Source: Byssothecium circinans (Eukaryota > Ascomycota > Dothideomycetes > Pleosporales > Massarinaceae). From it: a stretch of DNA of 64,000 bases. Made by a program: the position numbers and the translations under genes. The stretch is from contig ML976990.1 of the NCBI GenBank assembly GCA_010015675.1, positions 158,978-222,977 on the forward strand. The letters run 5' to 3'. Shown here piece after piece: positions 22,438 to 31,877 of the stretch (position 1 is the first letter of the stretch; each line of letters starts with the position of its first letter). The notes beneath the pieces are model-generated. The model saw nothing but the letters and a program-made list of their open reading frames with translations. It was not told the DNA's origin and made no database searches.

Positions 22438-23055
22438 CTAGACCTGGCTCATTGCGGGACCACCTCGACGGATACCACCGCGGAGGTTGGCGTTGCCACG
22501 GCCAGCCATGACGGAGAAGACCATTGTAGCAACCCAAGCGGCCCAGCCGAACCACAAGAAGGCGGTCGAGGCTTGTGCTTCGCGGCAGCGCTTCTCGGTG
22601 TTGAGCGAGCCGTTTGTGATGTGGTTCGTAGTAGTGTAGGCCTTGATTCGCGTCAGTATCTTGTTTCATACTAATTGAAGGGGAATAAAGACATGCCTCA
22701 TTGCTGCAGCTATGCACACCTAGATACGCGGCCGTCGCGACAGCAGCGCAGAACCAAAAGATGACGTTCAAGACATCTAGGATAATATTGACGATCGGGA
22801 TGCTGTAGTTGTCGAGGAACGTTGTGGGTAGCAGGTAGAGCAGCGAGAGCATTCCGAAGACTGCGACGAACATGTCGTAGTTGACCATGGAGGAATTGCC
22901 GGCGAAGCTCGTAGCAATCATGTTTCCGACAAGTGCCATGACGATCAAGGAGCAGAAGAACTGCGCCGTTAGAGAAGACTTTTAATAATGCACGAATTCT
23001 TGAAGAAACGTACCTGCCAGCCTCGGAGGCCGATGTTGAGCGCTTGCGACACCAT
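22438..23055 (-). CDS. Nce102-like MARVEL-domain membrane protein
   Basis: Exons 23055-23014, 22960-22697 and 22641-22438 give 169 residues. Four hydrophobic helices are visible, at about residues 14-33, 40-62, 70-96 and 125-148. Family landmarks are LNIGLRGWQF at the start, ALVGNMIA, the loop LGVHSCSNE, ITNGS..KRCREAQA and the terminal RRGGP.MSQV. Nce102 sits in eisosome (MCC) patches of the plasma membrane and helps signal sphingolipid status; that role is known for yeast and aspergilli and inferred here. The second intron appears to be of the GC-AG class: donor GAG|GCATGT at 22696, acceptor AG at 22642. It is the only junction I found that restores the conserved GYT/AYT..ITNGS reading. Confidence 0.9.
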
Positions 23056-23948
23056 ATCGGCGGACTGTAAATGTTCGAGTGAAGATGCGCAGGTGGTGGT
23101 TGAGTATGATGAAGGTTAGGCTGTCAAAGCGTCAGACCCTCAACAATGGCTCGATGCGGAACTGGGGGGTTTGAGTTGAGGAAGAAAGCTGCTGAGATCT
23201 GCGCAGCGATGGAGGGAGGTGAAGTGTTGCTGCTACTAAAGTCGAGGTCAGCGGGTTGCTGCGGGAAGAAGGGACGCTCTCGAATCGCAGCGTCATTGGG
23301 TGTGGAACTACGTCACAGCACGCGCTGGCGTCGGCGTCCCGCGACTCGCCCAAACCCGACTCTTCTGTCAACAACGGGTCGAGGCTTACCTTTGCGCTGG
23401 CGAGAATTTTCAGGTTGCTCGGTCTGGTTGAGTGCAGGGTGTGAACATGCAGAAATCTCCTTGAAGGAACTGAGCGTGCAGAAGATGGGTTGTTATTTCC
23501 TCCGGGTCGGGGAGCATATGTTCGCGGCGGATTGGTGGATGGAGGATGCTGATTGGCTGCCATGGCGTTACTGTGGCATCACGGTCGAACCGGCAACGAC
23601 TCTCACCCCATCAGCCCTGCGCAGTGCGCATAGATCTGCACCGTCGTCTAGACGCGGTGAGTGGGGCCGTCATGATTATATCCGTGGCGATCAACATGCA
23701 ACCGATGGAAAGAAGTGTTTGGGATCGACACAGTGCATGTTTACATCTTTTTGAGACATGTCATTTTGAGACATGTATTTCTCGACTATTTACCTACACT
23801 TTCCCTGCACCCACTGCTGCATGTCTCACCCGTATCTGTATTGCAAAGACAAGGATCTCAGTCTAAGCCACTTTTCAAGGTGAGCTGCGTCGAACCCATC
23901 GCCGTACGAGGCAGGAGGGTTCTCCGCAGGTTGCTCTCCGACTTCCTT
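23056..23948. other. Promoter side of the Nce102-like gene
   Basis: About 900 bp with no supported gene. A direct repeat of TTTTGAGACATGT occurs twice in tandem at about 23748-23777. Confidence 0.4.
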
Positions 23949-24410
23949 CTATGCAAAGCATATACACCGTTCCATGCCATTGGAGAGGCTTTGGAATAGT
24001 GTAATGAAGTCGGTTGGGGTTGTATTAGCACTAGACAAATACTCGTCCGAAGACTGCGCTTCCGCATTGTCCAAAAGCTTTCTGATGTTCATACTCCTAC
24101 GATAGTTAAAGTCGCAACACCCTCGGGGCAATGGACGGCAGCGCGCTGCGATGTAGGCATTCGAATTCGGCTCGATGTCCAATGACCGCAACGTCTCTCG
24201 AATTGAAAGGCAGATCCCTTCAAAGTAGCAACACGTCCCAACAATGGAGTATATGTGACAGCGCTGTGAGCTTGTGCAGTAGTCCTCAGTATATGCTTTC
24301 GGGCAGACAACTTGACTATCATTGACGGATAGTTTGTGAGACTCTCTTGGAGAGCTCCCGAGGTCGAAACCCAAAGCTAGGTACACATGCAATGCAGGTA
24401 TGCTCGCCAT
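23949..24410 (-). CDS. Possible small cysteine-rich protein
   Basis: From ATG at 24410 a frame of 153 residues contains 11 cysteines (about 7 percent), including two CC pairs (GTCCYF and RGCCDF) spread over the middle of the protein. That density is unusual by chance and resembles fungal secreted effector-like proteins. However, the N-terminus (MASIPALHVYLALGF) is only weakly signal-like, no family is recognised, and the frame lies at the edge of the gene-poor island. It could be a decayed or random frame. An unseen upstream exon might supply a signal peptide. Confidence 0.25.
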   Translation of the reverse strand: MASIPALHVYLALGFDLGSSPRESHKLSVNDSQVVCPKAYTEDYCTSSQRCHIYSIVGTCCYFEGICLSIRETLRSLDIEPNSNAYIAARCRPLPRGCCDFNYRRSMNIRKLLDNAEAQSSDEYLSSANTTPTDFITLFQSLSNGMERCICFA

Positions 24411-25024
24411 TTCGAGGGTCGTCGCGATATAGAGCACCGTAGTAGAGACTCTCGGCGGGTTTATCAAGGGCAATCCTTCGCGCGCTGCTTGATATCTTCA
24501 AACGTTTACTTAATCTGTCTGGCGTTCCTCCTCAAGTTCGCAGACCAAGTTTGGGAGCCTTCGATAGTTGCGGGAGAAGACCTTCGAAGCGGCCACCAGT
24601 GTTGGAAAACTTCGCCCGTAGTACCTCCAAATGGTCCGCTGGCGATAAGTGGTCGGAGGAAACGCGCGTGGGGAGGGTGGGGAAGTTGATAAGAGGTACC
24701 AGGCTGTGCGCAAGGCCTCTTCAAAGGACTGGCAGGTGCTGGAGGCACCCCTGCCGTATTAATTGGATTTTCCGGGAGCAGCGGGAAATTCCTTATACTC
24801 AATCCCTCCAAACGTCTCCAGAATGCTCATTTCAGAACCGTCAGATAGCCAATGTAAAATGCTAGGAGGCGGGAAGTTGGAACCTTCGACGGCGACTGTT
24901 CACGGCGTTGGAACGATCGTGTTGGGTTGGGCCCGCCAGCCGTTTAAATGGTCTGCTGTCGTAGTAGTATGACCTGCTGAGGAAGCTCCACATTTATTCT
25001 CCCAAAATGTTTGTAGTGTAGGTA

Positions 25025-25495
25025 GTGGTGTTCGAGGGGAAGCGCTGGGAAGCGAGACTTGCCAGCAAGCTGAGTTCCGATTATTGGATGGGCTCGGTGG
25101 GTGCTTGGAAAACTTCAAACCGCGACCTGTGTCCGTAGCCTCGGGGCGGACCCTGCGCTCAGCTCACCGTGTTCGTATCCGAGAGACCGTAGTCGAGGGG
25201 AGGCTCTACGAAGCGAGGAGTGTCAGCAAGCCAAGTCCTGATCGTCGGATGGGCTCGTGTCAGCCGGAGGTGTCGGTAGCATCGAGGCGGCCGCTACGCT
25301 AAGTTCCTATGTTGCTTTCTGAGAGACTGTACCTTGCGGTAGACGGTAGTTGACGGGAAGCCCCGCTAAATGAGGAAGTCCAGCGAGCTGACTTCAACTG
25401 AAATGTGATGTAGGGTTAGGCAGGCGTTTGTGTGATCCCAGACCGTGAGCGGTGTCGGTAGCGTCGCTAAAGTCAGGAGGACCCCAAGCTCACTT
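25025..25495. repeat. Diverged tandem repeat array 1, about 160-bp unit, three copies
   Basis: Copies begin at about 25029, 25189 and 25346. Shared blocks in order are GTNGAGGGGA, AAGCGAG, CAGCAAGC, GGATGGGCTCG, GTCNGTAGC.TCG.GGCGG and CGAGAGACNGTA. Copies 1 and 2 are the more similar. Copy 3 is strongly diverged but keeps GGTGTCGGTAGCGTCG and the leading block. I recognise no coding or RNA function. Confidence 0.65.
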
Positions 25496-25499
25496 GCAG

Positions 25500-26165
25500 G
25501 GCTCCACCAAATCCCACCCCCATGCAATAGCAAATAGCTAGAAAGTTGCGTGCAGCTCTCAGGACCTCCAGAAAGGGCTTTCAATAAAAAGGAAATGAGA
25601 ATATAAGATGTAATAATCCAAAATGTAATTGCAGAAAGGTGAAGGTAGGTGGAGATGCCGCATTTTCGTCCATGAGACCCCCATGCTCACTCACCCAAAT
25701 CTTTCCAACCTCAACATTATAGAATGGAAATTGACCAGAAAGATGGGCAGGAGTCTTGCGATATCCAACACAATCTTTTCATCAAAATTAAATGACGTCG
25801 TGTTTGGGGGGAGGGGCAGGGTGGTCGAAAATGGATGTAAAGGCGGGCGGAGGCTCTGTGTTCTGTTAATGAGATCGCTATGCTCACCTAAATCATCCCC
25901 CAACCTCAACATTATAAAAAAATTAGATAGAAAGATGCGCACGAGACTGAAGACCTTTGGCATGCTCTTGTCATTGTAATCGAATAACGTAGTGGTGCGG
26001 GGTGGTCGAAAATGTACTGCCAATCCTCTATATCTCCTCTAAATGTCAACGTTATAGAATTAAAAGCAGCTAGAAAGTTGCGCGTGAGTTTCAGGATCTC
26101 TAGCAGGGTCTTTCCATTAAAATCGAATAACGGGATGGGGCGTTTCGGTCGGAAATGTACTTTTT
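25500..26165. repeat. Diverged tandem repeat array 2, four copies
   Basis: The anchor word (CTAGAAAGTTGCG or AGAAAGATGNGC) occurs at about 25538, 25733, 25927 and 26070, spaced 195, 194 and 143 bp. Each is preceded in copies 2-4 by CAAC(A/G)TTATAGAAT-like sequence. Each is followed by a weakly conserved block, then TTTC.ATNAAAAT.GAAT and, in copies 2-4, GGTCGAAAATG or GGTCGGAAATG. Read on the minus strand the units give similar peptides (roughly FRPxRxxxLFDFNxKxLLEIxxLxRxFL). Confidence 0.7.
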
Positions 26166-26627
26166 GCGTAGTAAATGTAGCCGAAGGTGTCGGGCTGCTC
26201 CGCAAAATCCATCACTACTACGTTCAGTCGTCCATAAGTCGGCTGCAACACGACTTACTGTAACAAAAATAAGTTGCTAAAGATCACATAATTCAGCGCA
26301 TCTCTAGCATACCCATATTGTCGGTTTGAGAGTCGTAGTGGAGCGTGGCGGCCGTTAGAGCAGAGGGTATGTGAAGGTAGAAACCAGGCTGCCTCAACAC
26401 CATCAGGGGCCCCGCGGCGCTAGTGCCAGCAACTTCAGTAGCTCTTTGCTCACTTGGTGATGACTGTGCTGCAACAATAGCTGGTGCTACCGGATCTTCC
26501 AGCGGAGAATCGCCTCGTCTCCCGCATCTCGGGGATGCCCTAATCATGATGTTTGGACAACGGGGGGCGGCACAGCGACCCTCCGAGCATAATAACGATG
26601 AAATAAGTTTGATGGGCGACAGCAACA

Positions 26628-26981
26628 TCACCCTCGGGGCTCCGCGAACCTCACAAGGAACCTGTCCCTGTCCTGCGACACCACAACGTTCGTAAGACGA
26701 GGCACGCAGCACGCTGAAGACCTCTCCCGCCGCCATGTCCCTAGCGACTCCTTCATGAAGAGGTCGGGCAGCGACGTCGCATGTGGCAACCACCGGAGCA
26801 TCAGGTACGTGAGGCCCAGCTTCCCCAGCATCACCGAGATTAGGGGTGCAGCTCCCCAGATTTTCACAGCTTGTCTAACAGCGGCCGCTTGCAACAACAA
26901 CAGTACAGGCGACCACCACCGACGCTTTCCTGATGTTCTGTCTTCGATACGCGTATAGAACCCTCGAACGATTCGAATACG
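26628..26981 (-). pseudogene. Possible fragment of a membrane-protein gene
   Basis: An open frame of 117 codons between two stops, with no early ATG, encodes a Trp/Leu-rich segment (KRRWWSPVLLLLQAAAVRQA, then GKLGLTYLMLRWLP). It has the look of a transmembrane region followed by a basic tail. The frame ends at TAG and cannot be joined to neighbouring sequence. It could be a relic exon. I do not recognise the family. Confidence 0.22.
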
Positions 26982-29900
26982 TCAGGTACGAGTCCATTGG
27001 TAGTAGACCTTGACGATAGGTTTCCCCGCGGGAGATGGCATTGTGCGTCCTACTCTTCACCCTACGAGACCACCCACCCGAAGACACATGCTGATCGTTT
27101 GAAAGGAGTATTCAACAACTTCAATCATTGTGTACACTCTCCTGTACTTCTAGACTGATCACGACCCAGGGCCACACCCACTGCATGTAGACCCGCATCG
27201 AGAACTTTAGCCACGAAGAACGATCAATCGGAAAGCCTGCCCATTCGAACGCTCGTACGTCTGCGCACCCCTTTGGCATACACTAGCGCTTCGAAACCCT
27301 ACGATATCGGTACATATACAATGGTACGACAACTGGACTCGCTGGTCGAGTTAGGACGGCAAAAGCAGGACAAGGTCGATAGACTGGCCATCAACTCCAA
27401 GCGGTGTAAGAAGCCTTCGATGCCGTCATACGCAAGGGAGCCAAGGAGAGCTTTGAGAATTGCAGAGACTCATGCGAATACAAATTACTGGGAGACTTTG
27501 GAATCGTACAAAGAGCGGCATTGTGCTGAATGGAATGTATACGGGCGATGCAGGACATTTCGAACACTTAGGAGCGCGCTGCACTCCGGTGTTTGCGAGG
27601 TTATGCTTCAGAGATGAGAAGCGGAATGTCCTGGTGGTGCTGGTGTGCGCAGATGATCGAGAGCAGCAGGCGGATGCATCTGATGCTAGGCAAAACTAAA
27701 TATCGGCTTTCTTCACAACGTCTTGCAGGAACAGTTTTCTGTAGCCGATCGTTGTCGGCCCGGATCGATGATCAGCCTCGGATATAACAGTACGATATGG
27801 CGTTTGAAGATGTTGGGACACGGAACAGGGAATCACACCGATGTTTGCGCGCCAGTGATGCATTCGTGTCGATCTTTGTGGATGCCACCTTTATTTTTGG
27901 GGACCGCTTTCCTTCGTCTTGACAATCCTTTGGGCGGCAATCGATAATCTAGTAGCGCCTCGCGATGAAGAACGAGTGCATTTATGGGTCTTCGACCCGG
28001 ATGGTTTCGGTTCGGTCCTTGTTCGCTAGCTCTGCTTGCTATCCCGGAGGAAAGTTGCATACGAGTGACTCCGGTCTTCCCAGGAAAATGCGGGGTCATC
28101 ATGCATTCCCGACTGGGATGCATATGTCTCATGCATTGGCGGTGTTATGGTTCTGAAGACCCCGCGGTTTGAAAGCCCCGTGCAGCAGCGTTCATGCTAG
28201 CTCCAGGAACGCCTCCTCAGTCGACGGAAGTTGCATGCTTGATCGGTGAACGGCGAATGGGAAGAGCTTGGGAAATGCACAAAACGTTGGCCGCAGGATC
28301 GTCCGCGGGGCAACGGAACGCAGCATTCACGCAGCGAAAGATGTTGTAAGGGGTGTTGGCGGGCGCGTGACTCCATTGTCGTTGGCTACGGATGTCTCCT
28401 CTGATGGCAGATTGATGGTTTTTCGAGTCTCCTGATTGCATTGCAAGCAGGATGGCGTGCATAAAGGCTTGAGAGGAGAGCGGAGAGCGGGCGCCATGTC
28501 GGGCCTAACCGAGTCCAGACGAATAGATGAGATGAGGGGTCTCCTGAGATATCCCTGGACGCTCAAAGTCCAGCCTTCATACTAGCCCCCAACAGTGGAA
28601 GAAAAAGAGTCCCACGACGGTAATTCGGCTGAAGAGGTGTGCAAGTGTTGCAGTGAAAGGTGTCGCAAAGCGCAAGAAGGGGCGGGTCATTTGCTGACAG
28701 CGCCCCTGGACTGCGGGCCCCAACCACAGCAGTCGAAATTACAGCAGTTCGCCCTCAATTGTTCAGGACTAGCTGGACTTGGTCTGGCCGTCTCCGCATT
28801 TCGCGCATCCGCCACCAAAAGCCCCTGATCCTTGGCCCGGCCTTGCAAGCTGCAGAAAGCCTCAAAGGCGTTGGAGTCGGCGCGCGTTCTGGCTTCTGGT
28901 CTCTCCACACCTCTCTGTGATGTGCGCGTTGCCTTCGAGGCCTTTTTCCTGTGCAGCTGGGAGCCCTTCACCTGCTTCACCTGTCGCCTTTTCGTCCCAA
29001 GCTTGCTGCGCCGCTGCCGTCACCGGCCGTTGTACTCGACCAGAGACACTGTAGGATCCACCGTGTGGCTTCTGCGCTGGTGTGCTCTCCATCTGCGATC
29101 AGCATCGAACCATCCACCAAGGTTTGAAAACTCCGGCTGTTGTCATCCGTCTTTCGGGCCATACGTCGCCACTATCCACGTTTCTCCCTCGTCGCTTGGG
29201 GCACAAGGACGATGTGCTCGCTTCATTAGGCGCGCGTTCTTCAGCCCAACGACTGGTATCCGCTCAAAGGAGGTGACTCTCAGCTAGTAGGACGGTGGCG
29301 CTCCCCGCATTCTTTCTGTCTGGAGCTCCTTCGCCCGGCTGGCCTGTATATCCCCATGCGACGACTGATGCCCTAGTATAAACTGTCTGTTTCTTCCACG
29401 ATTCGCGCACTTTAGAAGACTAGGGATAGACTGGATCAAGAGTTTGGTGTTTGGTTTGCGTTTAGGTAAGCGATTTGCCGGCAATCTGATCTACGTTCGG
29501 TCGCGACTTCAGGGCTCACTATTCGCACCAGTTATTTTCGGGACCCAAAATCGTTTCTCAAGAGTAGTGTACCGGCGATATAGATTGTCTTGGTGTGTAT
29601 TGTCTCATTCCTCCGACGACATACAGCCCCGTGCGGCTGACGACTGTTGGACTCTACCCAGATCGCCCCATCGATGTGCTCGCTGTAGAAGAAAGCGTTG
29701 CCGTTGTTGCGAATAATGCTGACGCTTGACAGGATAAATTGCTGGTCATAATTTAGAAGGTTCGGAGTTTCACTATTCGCTGCTCTGGCTCATAAAGTCT
29801 TCCTGTACTCTGGTAAGTCAACCTGGTTCCTTTAAAGCATTCTGCATACCCCTTGTGCCTTTCCTTTGGCCTGTTCTACTTCCATGATATCCTCTGGGGC

Positions 29901-30964
29901 TCTGCGGTCTCCAGGAAGGAGACTCTTTGCTCGTTGGAGCGCGCTGCGTTGTATGAAAAGCGGTTTCGTTCGCGGGTAGTGGTCTTCTCTATGCTCCTGA
30001 GCGCGCGTTTTGCAGCGGTCTACTTCTGGCTCTGCTCCGACTCCTGTCGCATTGTATGCGTCCGCTTTCTTTGTGGAAGAGAGTCTGCGGTGGCCTGCGG
30101 CGGGCCTTGGTCGAAAAGGTTCGCCCCTCGTTCCGAACCACAACCCGGCCTGCCTCTCCTCCAGAGGGATCGTTTCCCTTTACTTGTGGTTCTTCCATCC
30201 TTCATCACTGCGTTTATTTCCACTACGCGAGGGGCACTGCGGGCCATCTTGTCGCGGCGTTGCGTGGGCATGGAGGCCTTCGGTGGTATCGGTGCGCGGG
30301 GATGCGGTCAGGTCCTGAGCATGAAGAGTCAGTAAGCCTCTCTAGAGACATTGCAAGCAGCTCGCAACGGCTGTGCGGTCCTCATCTAGCTCAGGATTCT
30401 TTCTTGGCGTCTCTATGTGCTGGTCAAAGAGATGGGAGGGGACTGGTAGACGGCGATGGGTCCCGATACCATGAAGGCCGGAGAGGAGACCGGAGAGACC
30501 GCGACCTTGTTCCAGCGCCACCACCAGTCTATACACACACCCGCTCTGCTATTCTACCATCTCAGCCTGCTTTCGAGAACCGTTGCGGCATCTTTCCGTC
30601 CCGCCAGAAGAAGCGGTCAATAACGTCTAGGCGAGTGGTGCTGCAGAGCAGGGGGTAGATTCGGGCATCACAGCACCAGAGGCTTCACGATGCATGCACA
30701 TCTCATTGACTATCTATTCATCCCGAGCAAAGAGGCTGCATTTCTTGTTCTTGTCATTATACACGCCATCTCTTCAATCACACTATGCCACAAGCATGTT
30801 CTATGATTGCTAAGACTGACTCCTTGTGCGCAGTAATTCCTAAAGACCCCGACCGTCACTTCCGCATTCGATAACGACTGCGAACCTCACTGGAGCCACG
30901 AGAGTCGGGCAAACGCACCGCCGTCTCCGAGCCCACCATCGCCTGACTGTCCATAAAAGCCCCG

Positions 30965-31080
30965 CCCCAGGCTCCCTCCTCACTCCCTCCCTCCCTCCTC
31001 TCACTCCAACATCTCGACTTCCATCTTCTTCACACTTTTACACCCTGTTCTCTTCTACAATACACCTCTATTCCTATCCT
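30965..31080 (+). promoter_or_regulatory. Pyrimidine-rich promoter tract upstream of the PSP1-domain gene
   Basis: A run of CTCC repeats (CTCCCTCCCTCCCTCCTCTC and similar) is followed by CT-rich, A-interspersed sequence. In filamentous fungi such tracts commonly mark transcription start regions. It would imply a leader of about 0.8 kb for the gene starting at 31878. Confidence 0.45.
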
Positions 31081-31877
31081 CAAGAAGACGGCATCTGGTA
31101 GATCTGCTGCAGCTTCTTAAGGACATCTCAGAGCGTTGCACGCGTGCCCACCGCCTTCGACCTCCCATTCTGTAACCGCAGAGTGGCACACGCCCCCACC
31201 TCTTCCGCCAATCATAGAGCAGCTCTTCGCAAGAGATCGTGCAGGCGAGTTTCCTCACCGGCCTCAATCGTTCAGCGTTGCCACGCCGACATTGTCGTGT
31301 GGGACAGGCTCCTCGAGCGGATAGCCATCGAGGCAACTGCAAGTAAGTACCGCCACCTTCACCGTCAGCATGAAACAACCCATCTTCAGCCATCACGTAC
31401 CCTCTGAGTTTCTCGAGCTAACATCAACACAAGGACAAACTTTCGGTGCGGCTCTAGATACACAAGACCGGCTTGTCAGAGCAGACAGGTTGATATATCA
31501 CCCGTTCACTCATATCCCAGCCTTTCCCTTCATCTAAGACATCTCCGAACCACATACGGCTTTGCGGGTTCTTTCGCCCGAATCTCTATATTCAAGATCC
31601 TTTGAAATCTCGGTATATTTTACCCTTACTTCACCCACCGGGTTGTTCAAACATGCACTAACCTTGAGTATCAGCTTCACAGACTAGTCTTGTCCACACG
31701 TACAAGCATACCGAAGGTCAACAACAGACTGTTGTGCGGGGTGCTATCTCAGCGTCAAGAACCTGCGCCATAGAACGGGGACTGCCATTCCTAAACCCCA
31801 AGTAGAAAAAGGTATGTTCATCAATCTCTACATCTTCTGAAATGGCACTAATCTCACCTGAAGGCATTACAATCAAC

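Larger units (their letters stand above)
24411..31811. other. Gene-poor, repeat-bearing island
   Basis: About 7.4 kb without any convincing gene. It holds two arrays of diverged tandem repeats (25025-25500 and 25500-26165). A further diverged pair shares a (T/C)AAATGGTC(C/T)GCTG word near 24627 and 24947. There is also one open frame with membrane-protein character (26981-26628, minus). From about 27.1 to 30.7 kb both strands carry only short overlapping frames. The region lies between housekeeping genes. It may be an accumulation of old repeats and gene relics, or an insertion from elsewhere. Confidence 0.5.

Noticed and set aside
27273..27699. Two overlapping plus-strand frames in the island
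   Set aside because: They overlap in different frames, show no domain and do not join by credible splice sites.
30056..30658. 200-residue plus-strand frame in the gene-poor island
   Set aside because: Mixed Arg/Gly/Ser/His composition with competing frames on both strands and no recognisable motif.
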